A stretch of DNA of 64,000 nt from an uncultured Candidatus Saccharibacteria bacterium. GTDB lineage: Bacteria > Patescibacteriota > Saccharimonadia > Saccharimonadales > Saccharimonadaceae. The DNA is taken from the NCBI GenBank assembly GCA_937924995.1, contig CALEXY010000019.1, positions 1-64,000 of the forward strand, written 5' to 3'. This document shows, piece by piece, positions 1-8,412 of this stretch. The notes below the pieces were generated by a model. That model worked only from the letters and a program-made list of their open reading frames with translations, searched no databases and had not been told where the DNA came from. Positions within the stretch are counted from its first letter, which is position 1; every line of letters starts with the position of its first letter. The position numbers and the translations under genes were made by a program.

Positions 1-227
1 TATTAAAGGATGAAAAAAATAACCTTGATGCTGGACACCAAAGGGAGATGTCAAAATCTCAAGTTTCTCCAGAATGTGAATTAGTAAATAAGCATCTCGA
101 TTTGATTAACATTACGAATGAAGCTACAAAAAAATTCCAAGAATTACATAATGAAACAGAAGCGGTGAAGACAACGTATAATGCGTTAAATACCGCGTAC
201 TCGGAATTAAATAAGTACTTAAACTAG
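1..227 (+). CDS. C-terminal part of a small coiled-coil-like protein (cut by window edge)
   Basis: An open frame runs from the window edge (codons begin at base 3) to a TAG at 225-227, giving at least 74 residues rich in Asn, Glu, Lys and Leu. The composition resembles the coiled-coil protein that follows about 80 bases downstream on the same strand, so the two may be cotranscribed. An internal ATG at 49 has AGGGAG directly against it, too close for a normal ribosome site, so the real start is probably outside the window. The family is not recognised and no function can be given. Confidence 0.45.
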   Translation, partial: LKDEKNNLDAGHQREMSKSQVSPECELVNKHLDLINITNEATKKFQELHNETEAVKTTYNALNTAYSELNKYLN

Positions 228-305
228 AATTACCGAATTTAAACTTTTAATTAGCTAGATATGGAAACATGTGTAAATTGTATGATTTTTAGAAAGGTGG
301 GTACT

Positions 306-1025
306 ATGAATCAAAAACGTATTAAAGAACTTGAGGCACGACAAACTGCACTACAAGAAGAAATGGAGCCGAGGCGGAATGCATGTCTGGAGGCTTCCCA
401 GAAATTTAATGCACTCATGGAGGATTATCAAAATGTATCCTCTAAGATTAGCTTCCTGACTGAGGAGCAGTCAAAGGTGCGTGAAGAAGTTAATCATATG
501 TCAGACAAGGCATCTAATAACGGTTTTTACAATCCACAGCATCTAGAAATGTTACTAGAATCGAATGGTGCAGCCAAAGCCATGAACGAAAACCTCAAGG
601 AAGAAAACGTATTTCTGACTGATCTGGTTAAATATCTGAGAGATGACCTAGGTGTGATTAGCACGCCTGGTCCAACCGGAGAGATTAGTCCGTGTTCAAA
701 AATTTTGAATGAGCTGGAGGCGCGACTCAGCAAAAATCTATCTAACCAATCCGAATTGGTGATAGACCGGATGAATGTGGAAGCAGAAATTTACGAAGAG
801 CGGCAAAAACCGCGATACAATGAGCTTAATCAGCTAAAGCGGACTCTTGATCTTTTTGACTCGAACATAGAAGATTGCCGGGAAAAGTATGCTGAATTAG
901 CTCAAGCTAAAGATGAGGCGGAGGTTGAACTCAATAAGGCACAGCAGGCACTAAGTGATTTGATCGACGAAGAAAAATCTGTCGGTACATCACTGAAGAA
1001 GCTTCGCGCGGCTGAAAAATCTTAA
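306..1025 (+). CDS. Coiled-coil protein of unknown function
   Basis: A 239-residue protein, nearly all charged heptad-like sequence (Glu/Lys/Leu/Ala/Asn), with no signal peptide or membrane segment, so probably cytosolic and alpha-helical. I chose ATG 306 because AGAAAGGTGGG at 290-300 is a good ribosome site; the longer frame starting at 261 adds a Cys-containing stretch with no such site. It follows a similar partial ORF and ends at a hairpin terminator at 1061-1086. No enzymatic motif is visible. The layout recalls structural or SMC-like coiled coils, but no family can be named. Confidence 0.6.
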   Translation: MNQKRIKELEARQTALQEEMEPRRNACLEASQKFNALMEDYQNVSSKISFLTEEQSKVREEVNHMSDKASNNGFYNPQHLEMLLESNGAAKAMNENLKEENVFLTDLVKYLRDDLGVISTPGPTGEISPCSKILNELEARLSKNLSNQSELVIDRMNVEAEIYEERQKPRYNELNQLKRTLDLFDSNIEDCREKYAELAQAKDEAEVELNKAQQALSDLIDEEKSVGTSLKKLRAAEKS

Positions 1026-1060
1026 GTTGACTCGTTTCAATACCAACTAATCTATTTTTA

Positions 1061-1086
1061 AAAGGTCAGCTTTGCTGGCCTTTTTT
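1061..1086 (+). terminator. Rho-independent terminator after the coiled-coil gene
   Basis: A 10-bp stem (AAAGGTCAGC with GCTGGCCTTT, one G-U pair) around a TTT loop, followed by more T residues. It lies 35 bases after the stop codon. Confidence 0.8.
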
Positions 1087-1160
1087 AGGATTCATAAAAA
1101 TCAAATTTTCTGGATTTTGAGGAATTTTTGCGCGGGTAGCTAAATTCTTATGTTTTTCTC

Positions 1161-1189
1161 TTGACATTAGAGAGCGTAACCGATATGAT
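1161..1189 (+). promoter_or_regulatory. Strong sigma70-type promoter of the candidate RNA
   Basis: TTGACA at 1161-1166, a 17-base spacer and TATGAT at 1184-1189. It is the best full -35/-10 promoter in the window. The predicted start near 1196 falls two bases before the closing stem of the RNA described next. Confidence 0.75.
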
Positions 1190-1195
1190 AAACAT

Positions 1196-1343
1196 AAGCT
1201 GATACGCTTCACAGGGTTCCATTATGCAATTAGTGGAGTGTGGAGATTTCATTAAAAACAAAAATACGGATTAAAACAAACCAATGTGCCCTAGGGTGGG
1301 CGCGCATCAGCAAAAATATCCTCGAAAGAGGATATTTTTCTTG
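1196..1343 (+). ncRNA. Candidate structured non-coding RNA, about 147 nt
   Basis: The unit has a consensus promoter just upstream and a 12-bp terminator hairpin with a GAAA loop at 1312-1339. Between them GCTGATACGC (1198-1207) pairs with GCGCATCAGC (1302-1311) with one mismatch, closing the whole molecule. Inside, CTTCACA (1207-1213) pairs with TGTGGAG (1239-1245), with a further nested stem, and GCCC/GGGC forms a small hairpin near 1288. The centre (about 1246-1287) is A-rich and looks unpaired. I do not recognise SRP, 6S, tmRNA or RNase P signatures. An overlapping plus-strand ORF has no ribosome site and lies antisense to obgE. Confidence 0.55.
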
Positions 1344-1406
1344 GGATTAAGATATGTTGACTGCTTTGAGTCCATGGCCGACAAGTTAAGAGGAGCTATT
1401 ATTTTC

Positions 1407-2735
1407 TTAGTAATCTTCGACGAGCGTGAAGTGCTTACCAGAAATTTCAATAATCGAGTCGGCTTTCGCACCGCGAGTGGTAAGTTCCGCACGAATGCCA
1501 AGTTTTTTCATAATATCACGCAAGCGGTTAACCGAGGCGTAATTCGAAAGATCAGTGCGGCGAGCAAATTTTTCAATTTTTTCACCGGTGACATGATAGA
1601 CGCCTTTTTCATCCTGTGTAACCTGCCAGGCTTTCTTGAGCTCGTGATGACTGAGCGAGATAGTTGGAACTTCTGATTCATGATGTGAAATAACCGCAGT
1701 TTTAAATTCAACTAGTTTAGCACCAATTTGCTCGGCAGTAATTTCCTGTCGTTTTTGATTCTCTTTCACGGCCGCAAGCAGAGCGCGAAGTAGGTCGTCA
1801 AGATTTTTCTTAGCCACGGAAGAAATCGCAAAAATTTTAGCATCTTTGTTAACTTCGAGAATTGCCTGTTTTTGCATTTCAATAATTTCATCGTCGAGAC
1901 CTTCACACTTGGTCAGCGCGACCACCTCGAAGCGGTCTTTGAGGTCTGAATATTTCTCTAATTCGTGACGAATCGTGCGATAAGCTTCACCGGCGTCATC
2001 TTGATAAACATCAATCAAATGCAATAAAACAGCGGTACGGTCGACGTGACGCAAGAAGTCGTGACCGAGACCACGGCCATCACTAGCACCTTCAATAAGA
2101 CCTGGAATATCCGCAATCAAGAGGTCATGACGGTCGATAGTGGCCACGCCGAGATTTGGTGTAAGCGTAGTAAAGGCATAATCAGCAATTTCTGGCTTTG
2201 CATTGGTCACGCTAGCAAGAAAGGTGGATTTGCCAGCATTTGGAAGACCCACGAGACCCACGTCAGCGAGAAGTTTTAGTTCAATTTCCGCCTCAAAGGC
2301 CTCACCCGGTTCACCAACTTCGGCAATCACCGGAGTTTGGCGCACGCTAGATTTAAAGTGAGCATTACCAAAACCGCCATCGCCGCCCTTAGCAATCACG
2401 GCTTGCATACCATCCTCGGTGAGATCGGCAATGATTTTTCCGTCGCGCTTCACCACGGTGCCGACTGGCACTTCGACGATGAGGTTCTTACCAGAGCGAC
2501 CGTTACTGCGAGTGCCGGAACCATTGCCGCCGTCTGGTGCGGTGAGGATTGGATTGAAACGAAAATCAATTAAAGTATTCGTATCTTTATCGGCTTGGAA
2601 GATGATAGAGCCACCTTTACCACCGTTACCACCATCTGGGCCACCCTTGTTAATGTAAATTTCATGGCGAAAAGAGACGGCACCATCGCCACCTTTTCCA
2701 GCTTTCAAACTCACTTTTGCCGTATCACAGAACAT
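1407..2735 (-). CDS. obgE: GTPase Obg/CgtA
   Basis: A 442-residue ribosome-associated GTPase. The glycine-rich Obg fold occupies about residues 1-158. The G domain follows with P-loop GLPNAGKST (163-171), G2 around FTTLTPNLG and G3 DIPG (209-212), and an OCT-type domain fills about 365-442. Family members bind the 50S subunit and couple ribosome maturation to growth and stress. The G4 position reads TKCE where NKxD or TKxD is usual, which is odd. The ATG lies 9 bases after a TAAAAT, with no clear ribosome site, so the mRNA may be nearly leaderless. It is alone, with an RNA unit downstream and a bspA-linked palindrome upstream. Confidence 0.95.
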   Translation of the reverse strand: MFCDTAKVSLKAGKGGDGAVSFRHEIYINKGGPDGGNGGKGGSIIFQADKDTNTLIDFRFNPILTAPDGGNGSGTRSNGRSGKNLIVEVPVGTVVKRDGKIIADLTEDGMQAVIAKGGDGGFGNAHFKSSVRQTPVIAEVGEPGEAFEAEIELKLLADVGLVGLPNAGKSTFLASVTNAKPEIADYAFTTLTPNLGVATIDRHDLLIADIPGLIEGASDGRGLGHDFLRHVDRTAVLLHLIDVYQDDAGEAYRTIRHELEKYSDLKDRFEVVALTKCEGLDDEIIEMQKQAILEVNKDAKIFAISSVAKKNLDDLLRALLAAVKENQKRQEITAEQIGAKLVEFKTAVISHHESEVPTISLSHHELKKAWQVTQDEKGVYHVTGEKIEKFARRTDLSNYASVNRLRDIMKKLGIRAELTTRGAKADSIIEISGKHFTLVEDY

Positions 2736-2784
2736 ATTAGAGATATTTTAATATATTTTGGTGGAAAAATACAGCATAAGCAGG

Positions 2785-2865
2785 AAGAATGTCGCATGCC
2801 TTTTATCGGACCACTCAAGGGCGCTTGCCCAGGCTTATGTCCTCAAAAGGCAAGACGACATTCTT
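2785..2865. repeat. BspA-associated palindromic element, copy A
   Basis: A nested hairpin. AAGAATGTCG (2785-2794) pairs with CGACATTCTT (2856-2865), GCCTTTT with AAAAGGC (2845-2851), GGAC (2808-2811) with GTCC (2839-2842), and GGGC with GCCC around a GCTT loop (2819-2830). It begins 9 bases after the stop of the adjacent bspA-like gene. Its left arm matches part of the element near 63133 with one mismatch over about 34 bases. The T run is on the plus strand, so it does not look like a terminator for the minus-strand bspA gene. Confidence 0.75.
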
Positions 2866-2874
2866 TTTATTAGT

Positions 2875-4806
2875 CTATGGTTTTCGGGTGAAATAGCCTG
2901 GACGACCGTGGGCTGGGTCATCGATACGGAGCCAAGATTTATCGGCAGTGGATGGGTCGGCGAGGAAGGAACCGGCACCACCGCGAAGTTTATAGCGATT
3001 TTCAAACATATCTGAACTCCAGCTGAGCATTTTTTCCGTATTAAAATCTGCGCCAACATAAATTGTTTCGAGATTATCCCCGCGCTCGTATTCATATATC
3101 TTAAATAAACTACTTACATTAACTACGTTTCGAGTATCAAAATTCGAAATATCTAGGGTTACAAGCTTACTCATATTCGAGAACATCCCGTTAATATCTG
3201 TGACGTTTTGAGTGTTAAAATTAGATAAGTCAAGTGTAGTTAGATTTTCCATACTACTAAACATACTACCCATGTCTGTAACATTTTGAGTGTTAAAATT
3301 GGATAAATCCAAGGAAGTGAGGCTTCTAACATCCCAAAACATTGCATCCATGTTCTTGACATTTCGCGTATCGAAATTTGAAAGATTCAGTGAAGTGATA
3401 TTTATTAATCCATGAAACATCTCACTCATATCTGTAACTTTTTGAGTATTGAAACTAGTTAAATTTAATGAAGAGAGGTTATACGCATCATGGAACATGC
3501 TATTCATAGTTTTAACATTTTGGGTATTAAAATTTGATAAATCGAGCGAAGTAATTGCCCTCATATCACGAAACATGTCACTCATGTTCTCGACATTTCT
3601 GGTATCAAAATTTGATAGATTTAATGTAGCAAGTTTAAATGTGGATGCAAACATCTGGTGCATATCTGTGACGTTTTGAGTATTAAAATTAGATAAATCA
3701 AGCGAAGTAATATTATCTAATCCATAAAACATCTGCGCCATATCAGTAACGTTTCTAGTATCAAAGGTCGATAAATCCAAGCCAGTAATACTATCAAGAT
3801 CCATGAACATCCCACGCATTTTTATCACATTACTAGTATTAAAATTTGACAAATTCAATGTAGTAAGCTTATATAATTTATAAAACATATAGTTCATGTT
3901 TTTAACTTTTTCAGTATTGAAACCTGACATGTCTATATTCGTAAGATTACCCCTCCCATCCCACCATTTATTACCCTCAAACATCCAGCTACTATCTTCA
4001 TTTAAATAAATTTTCTCTGAATCAGAATAATAATATGCCGATTCAGTAGTCGAGTCTAACCAAAGCTTAATTTCATAATCGGAGTCCTCATCCTCAATGT
4101 TTTTAACATTTGCCGTCGATACTGGACTAACCGAACTTCTTCTGAAATATTTTATCTCAGTAGGTTCATCCTCTAGTAATGACTTCAATTTTTTATTAAA
4201 TTCAGTGCCACTAGTGACAAGAGCTTTTGTCTCATATGGATTCGTAACAATAGAAATAATCAACTTATTAACATAATTACCTTGTCTTAAATTACTGTTC
4301 AATTTCATACCAAACCTAATACTACGATGATCGTCACTATAAGTTTTCTGATGAGTCTCAACCAGAGTGGCTGGATTAGATAATCCAGGGATCGGGCTAA
4401 AATCATTATCATAGTCAAATGAATAACCCCAAGTATTTGATTCAAACCACCATAATGGACTCTTCGAGGTGGTCGAATCAATTTTCGATGATGGATATTC
4501 AGCATTTACTAAGGCTGTTTCATCAGTGCTAGTACTGATAGTGGCTGTATAGCCAGCTTTATTAGAAGTATTTACTATTAAGTCAATACCCTGACTTGCT
4601 GATTCTGATGCAGATTCAATAATGTCATTACCACTAAATTCAACCGTAGATTCGTCAACCGAAGCTGAAAGCGTGGATTTACTATCAGCAAAACATTTTC
4701 GATTAAATAACGAAACATTAATAAATATCATTAAAATAACCAGCAAACAAAAATATCCACCTAATCTAGTATTAAGTTGTAAATAATTAAACTTTTTCCT
4801 CTCCAT
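2875..4806 (-). CDS. BspA-like leucine-rich-repeat surface protein 1 (DUF285)
   Basis: 643 residues. A hydrophobic signal or anchor segment lies at about residues 15-40, followed by the shared N-terminal domain (LSASVDES to about 210), a linker ending in a YYYSDSEKIYLNEDSSWMF motif, about ten 24-27-residue units of the form LxxLDLSNFNTxxVxxMxxMF, and the C-terminal cap GGAGSF...WLRIDDP...PGYFTRKP. DUF285/BspA repeats are known in exported binding proteins of oral bacteria and protists; a role in host or cell contact is inferred. There is no LPXTG or C-terminal membrane segment. The start follows an extended -10 by 9 bases. First of four tandem paralogs. Confidence 0.9.
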   Translation of the reverse strand: MERKKFNYLQLNTRLGGYFCLLVILMIFINVSLFNRKCFADSKSTLSASVDESTVEFSGNDIIESASESASQGIDLIVNTSNKAGYTATISTSTDETALVNAEYPSSKIDSTTSKSPLWWFESNTWGYSFDYDNDFSPIPGLSNPATLVETHQKTYSDDHRSIRFGMKLNSNLRQGNYVNKLIISIVTNPYETKALVTSGTEFNKKLKSLLEDEPTEIKYFRRSSVSPVSTANVKNIEDEDSDYEIKLWLDSTTESAYYYSDSEKIYLNEDSSWMFEGNKWWDGRGNLTNIDMSGFNTEKVKNMNYMFYKLYKLTTLNLSNFNTSNVIKMRGMFMDLDSITGLDLSTFDTRNVTDMAQMFYGLDNITSLDLSNFNTQNVTDMHQMFASTFKLATLNLSNFDTRNVENMSDMFRDMRAITSLDLSNFNTQNVKTMNSMFHDAYNLSSLNLTSFNTQKVTDMSEMFHGLINITSLNLSNFDTRNVKNMDAMFWDVRSLTSLDLSNFNTQNVTDMGSMFSSMENLTTLDLSNFNTQNVTDINGMFSNMSKLVTLDISNFDTRNVVNVSSLFKIYEYERGDNLETIYVGADFNTEKMLSWSSDMFENRYKLRGGAGSFLADPSTADKSWLRIDDPAHGRPGYFTRKP

Positions 4807-4815
4807 ATTATCCCC

Positions 4816-4824
4816 ATTTTACCA
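4816..4824 (-). promoter_or_regulatory. Extended -10 promoter of BspA-like gene 1
   Basis: Reads TGG-TAAAAT on the minus strand, inside the family signature TTATGnTAAAAT. The start codon is 9 bases after the hexamer and no -35 box stands out. Confidence 0.6.
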
Positions 4825-4856
4825 TAATCAATATGATTTTAATATTAAATAAAAAT

Positions 4857-6767
4857 TTATGGTTTTCGGGTAAAATAGCCTGGGCGGCCGTGAGCGGGAT
4901 CATCGATACGGAGTCCGTCTAGATTGACGAGGTCTGGATTTCCCCAATAGGTACCTTCACCACCTCGAAGACTAAACCTACGATGAAAAATCTCATAATT
5001 AGCGGTTAAATGTGATTGACTGTATTGTTTTGCTGCACTTACGTCAAAATCATTAGAAGCGAAAATTTTTTGGAGCTCACAAACTTGACCATTATCACAT
5101 AAAAACATTCGACTAAAATCTTTAACTTTGGGAGTGGTAAATGATGATAAATCTAAGATTTGAACATTAGAAACGCTACCAAACATGCCAGCCATAGTTT
5201 CGACATTTTGCGTATTAAAATTTGAAACATCGATACTGGTAGAGCCACAACCATAAAACATATCAGACATATTTGTGACATTTCTGGTATCAAAATGACT
5301 TAAATTCAAGGTAGGAATCCTCAAAGTAAACGCAAACATACTGTTCATATCCTTAACATTTTCAGTATTAAAGCTTTGAATATTGAGGTTTTTTAGATTA
5401 GACATACCATAAAACATATAAGATAAATCCGTGGCAGCTCGCGTATTAAAGTTCGAGAGATTTAAATTTTGAATATTTGAATTCCCAAGGAACATTCGGG
5501 AGAAGTCTGTAACTTTTGAAGTATCGAACCTTGAAACATCTAGGTTTTGAACTTGTTTTAAGTTGTAGAACATACCACTCATATCACGCACTTTTGGTGT
5601 ACGGATATTTGCGATATCGAGGACGGGAAGATTAATCAGCCCACCAAGCATATCGCGCATATCTTCTACGTTTTCCGTATTGAAGTTAGAAATATTTAGA
5701 CTGGTAAGACTTGGTAAAGCTTCGAGCATGCGAGCCATGCTAGTAACTTTAGTAGTATCAAAATTAGAAAGGTTTAAAGAAGTTAAATCTTTACAATACT
5801 TGAACATTTGAGACATATCGGTGACTTCACTAGTCTCAAACGAAGCTAAATCAATATCCTTAACTTTAGTAAACCACAGGAACATGCTGGATGAATCTGG
5901 TGCAAGATGGATTTTTTCGGCAGCGGAATAATAATAGATGGTTTTTTCGGTGGCATCAAACCAGGCCTTAATTTCATAATCTGAGTTATCTGGATTTTCG
6001 ATATTAATTGCCGCCATGGAAGCTGCTGGCGCTACACTGCTACGCTTAATATGCTCGACATTATCCTTATTTTTTAGATTACAATTTTGCCCCGTAACTG
6101 GATCAACATGACAGGTTTGATTCGGATCAAGTACACCCACGCGCTGATTAAAATCCGGGCCATTCGTCATTACAGCACGCATTGTATACGGATTAGAAAC
6201 GAAAGAAAGGATTAGCTTGTTTGTATAATTCCCTGATTCGAGATTATCGGCTAATTTCATACCAATACTTAGCTGATTTGATTCATTGCCGTTTGTTTTC
6301 CCTGCGGTTTGGATAATTTGAGCAGGACTAGAAAGCGCTGGTATCGGTGCGTAGTTTGAAGACGAGCCGAATTTGAATCCCCAGGAATTATTTGGCAAAT
6401 TATTTAACGATAAATTCGTACTAATCGAGTCAATCTTAGAACCGGCTGCAGACCCCGTATTAGTTAGCGCGGTATTATCTGTTTCAGAACTGAGTGTGGT
6501 AGTGTATCCAGTACGATTATTAGTATTGACAGTGAAATTAAATGGAATTTCTGTAGTTTTATCGGTAGAATTTATCACCTGGTTTCCGTTCACCTGCAAA
6601 TTTGCTTGATCTACTGAAGCCGAAAGAGTCGGCACAAAAAGAGCGAAAGTATTGCTACTCAGAACAATATTTAAGAGAGAAATTAAACCTAAAAATATTC
6701 CAAGAAACTTTAATTCCCGACTAAACCACCCCCCATGAGGGTTTGTATGTGATTTTTGGCCTTGCAT
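4857..6767 (-). CDS. BspA-like leucine-rich-repeat surface protein 2 (DUF285)
   Basis: 636 residues. Signal segment at about residues 18-42 ending in NTFA, shared N-terminal domain to about 200, linker with the IYYYSAAEKIHL motif, ten repeat units, and a cap ending PGYFTRKP. The N-terminal domain is nearly identical to that of the paralog at 22241-24025, while the repeat cores differ strongly, so the two look like modules with separate histories. Codons for HGGW near residue 14 form a six-G run, homologous to the nine-G run of that paralog. The cap contains GGEGTYWGNPDLVNLDGLRID, a variant also seen in the remnant at 61504. Confidence 0.9.
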   Translation of the reverse strand: MQGQKSHTNPHGGWFSRELKFLGIFLGLISLLNIVLSSNTFALFVPTLSASVDQANLQVNGNQVINSTDKTTEIPFNFTVNTNNRTGYTTTLSSETDNTALTNTGSAAGSKIDSISTNLSLNNLPNNSWGFKFGSSSNYAPIPALSSPAQIIQTAGKTNGNESNQLSIGMKLADNLESGNYTNKLILSFVSNPYTMRAVMTNGPDFNQRVGVLDPNQTCHVDPVTGQNCNLKNKDNVEHIKRSSVAPAASMAAINIENPDNSDYEIKAWFDATEKTIYYYSAAEKIHLAPDSSSMFLWFTKVKDIDLASFETSEVTDMSQMFKYCKDLTSLNLSNFDTTKVTSMARMLEALPSLTSLNISNFNTENVEDMRDMLGGLINLPVLDIANIRTPKVRDMSGMFYNLKQVQNLDVSRFDTSKVTDFSRMFLGNSNIQNLNLSNFNTRAATDLSYMFYGMSNLKNLNIQSFNTENVKDMNSMFAFTLRIPTLNLSHFDTRNVTNMSDMFYGCGSTSIDVSNFNTQNVETMAGMFGSVSNVQILDLSSFTTPKVKDFSRMFLCDNGQVCELQKIFASNDFDVSAAKQYSQSHLTANYEIFHRRFSLRGGEGTYWGNPDLVNLDGLRIDDPAHGRPGYFTRKP

Positions 6768-6775
6768 ATATATCT

Positions 6776-6784
6776 ATTTTACCA
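6776..6784 (-). promoter_or_regulatory. Extended -10 promoter of BspA-like gene 2
   Basis: TGG-TAAAAT on the minus strand, 8 bases before the ATG. Sequence and spacing resemble the other bspA-like promoters. Confidence 0.6.
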
Positions 6785-6807
6785 TAAACACAATAACTTT
6801 TATGACC

Positions 6808-6827
6808 GAAAAAGGTATGCGACATTC
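6808..6827. repeat. BspA-associated palindromic element, half copy C
   Basis: The AAAAAGGTATGCGACATTC stretch is the exact inverse of a left arm of the palindromes near 24055 and 63133, but its partner arm is missing. It sits directly after the stop of BspA-like gene 3, the same place as the full copies. Confidence 0.6.
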
Positions 6828-6831
6828 TTTC

Positions 6832-8355
6832 CTAAGGTTTTCGAGTGAAGTAGCCTGGGCGGCTATTGGATGGATCGTCGATACGGAGCCAGGATTTATC
6901 GGCCTGAGATGGATTGGCGAGGAAGGAGCCGTTACCACCACGGAGTTTTTTACGATTATTAAACATTAGAGGGGATATTTTTAGCTTAGATAAATTAAAA
7001 TCATTATTCACATATATTTTTTCTAGTTTATCTTTAGACACATAGCTATTTGCTAGTGCGAATATACTATTCATATCTGTCACCTTGGATGTATCGAAAG
7101 TAGAGAGATCAAGACTAGTTAGATTTGGTGTATTGTAGAACATACTACTCATTTCTGTCACCTGAGAAGTGTCGAAACTCGACAGATCAAGACTAGCCAG
7201 ATTAGACATATTGGAGAACATCCTATTCATTACTGTCACCTGGGAAGTGTTAAAGTTAGAAAGGTTGAGACTCGCGAGTTTGGATGCAAATGAGAACATA
7301 AGACCCATATTTGTCACACGGGAAGTGTCGAAGCTAGAGAGATCGAGATTAGTGAGCTTAGATACCTCAGAGAACATACCTTCCATATTTGTCACCTTGG
7401 ACGTATCAAAATTAGAGAGATTGATATTGGCGAGCATAGATAACTCAGAAAACATATATCTCATGTCTGTCACCTGAGAGGTATCGAAACTCGATAGGTC
7501 AAGGCTAATCAGGTCAGGCAGAAAATAGAACATATTATTACTATCCATATTTAAATACACCTTCTCGGCTTCTGTATAATAGTAGACAGTATTATCAGTT
7601 GGGTCTAGCCAGAGCTTAATTTCATAATCGGATTCTTCGTCTTCTATATTCACGGCATTTATGGAAGCGGCTGGTGCCACTGAACTTTTCTTAAAGTGCT
7701 CGATTCGGCTATCAAAGTCTTCTAAGCTTTTTAGCTTTGCATTAAAGTCCGGCCCCTCTGTCATAATGGCAATTGGTGTGTATGGATTAGAAATTATCGA
7801 AACCACCAACTTATTTGCATAACTTCCACTTTCTAGATTACTGGATAATTTCATGCCGATTTTAAAATTAAAATTATCATTACCTGAAGTTTTTGTGGTA
7901 GTTCTTAAAAGATTCTCTGGACTAAGAAGACTCGGGACCGGCTGATAATCTCTACCAGTAGGGCTTAAAAATCCCCAAGTATTTTCCGAAAAATTCGCAA
8001 GTGCTTTACTTGCATCGATAGATTCAATTTTCATACCATTTGTCGATGCAGTATTCACCAAGGCCGTTTCATTGGTTTCGGTATTTAAGGTTGCAGTATA
8101 GCCAGTTTTATTATTCGTATTTACGGTAACTTGAATTGGTAACTCCGAGGTTTGTGAGACCGAATTAATTATCTGGTTACCGTTAATATTAACTTGATTA
8201 TCCGAAATTGAAACAGAAAGATTTGGCTGGAATAAGGCGCTGACGTTTTTTGAATTAAAATTAATTAATATAGAGGAAAGACATATTACAAGTGGGAGAA
8301 TCAAATATTTTCCCAACAAAATATTTGGTTTAAAAAGTGATTTTTGGCTCAACAT
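6832..8355 (-). CDS. BspA-like leucine-rich-repeat surface protein 3 (DUF285)
   Basis: 507 residues, the shortest intact paralog seen whole. Signal segment at about residues 17-40, N-terminal domain with LSVSISDNQVNINGNQIIN, linker with the VYYYTEAEKVYL motif, six regular repeat units, cap GGNGSFLANPS...PGYFTRKP. The repeat units are very regular (DLSSFDTSQVTDM type) and resemble those of the paralogs at 24137 and 63300, suggesting recent unit duplication or exchange. A half palindrome follows the stop codon. The ATG lies exactly 6 bases after TAAAAT, so the mRNA is predicted to be leaderless. Confidence 0.9.
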   Translation of the reverse strand: MLSQKSLFKPNILLGKYLILPLVICLSSILINFNSKNVSALFQPNLSVSISDNQVNINGNQIINSVSQTSELPIQVTVNTNNKTGYTATLNTETNETALVNTASTNGMKIESIDASKALANFSENTWGFLSPTGRDYQPVPSLLSPENLLRTTTKTSGNDNFNFKIGMKLSSNLESGSYANKLVVSIISNPYTPIAIMTEGPDFNAKLKSLEDFDSRIEHFKKSSVAPAASINAVNIEDEESDYEIKLWLDPTDNTVYYYTEAEKVYLNMDSNNMFYFLPDLISLDLSSFDTSQVTDMRYMFSELSMLANINLSNFDTSKVTNMEGMFSEVSKLTNLDLSSFDTSRVTNMGLMFSFASKLASLNLSNFNTSQVTVMNRMFSNMSNLASLDLSSFDTSQVTEMSSMFYNTPNLTSLDLSTFDTSKVTDMNSIFALANSYVSKDKLEKIYVNNDFNLSKLKISPLMFNNRKKLRGGNGSFLANPSQADKSWLRIDDPSNSRPGYFTRKP

Positions 8356-8361
8356 TATTTT

Positions 8362-8370
8362 ATTTTAACA
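8362..8370 (-). promoter_or_regulatory. Extended -10 promoter of BspA-like gene 3
   Basis: TGT-TAAAAT on the minus strand with a 6-base gap to the start codon, the leaderless arrangement. Confidence 0.6.
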
Positions 8371-8412
8371 TAAGAATAATGTGATTTTTGAATTTTAATA
8401 ATAAAATTATTA

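Noticed and set aside
1284..1676. Plus-strand 130-residue ORF
   Set aside because: It overlaps the structured RNA and the antisense of obgE, has no ribosome site and does not resemble a protein.
2785..2865. Integron attC site, because hairpins follow cassette-like surface genes
   Set aside because: The arms lack the RYYYAAC/GTTRRRY core sites and no integron integrase is visible; a REP/MITE-like repeat fits better.
3160..3900. CRISPR-like regular repeats in the bspA genes
   Set aside because: The roughly 75-base periodicity comes from protein-coding DUF285 units; there are no identical repeats with unique spacers and no cas genes.
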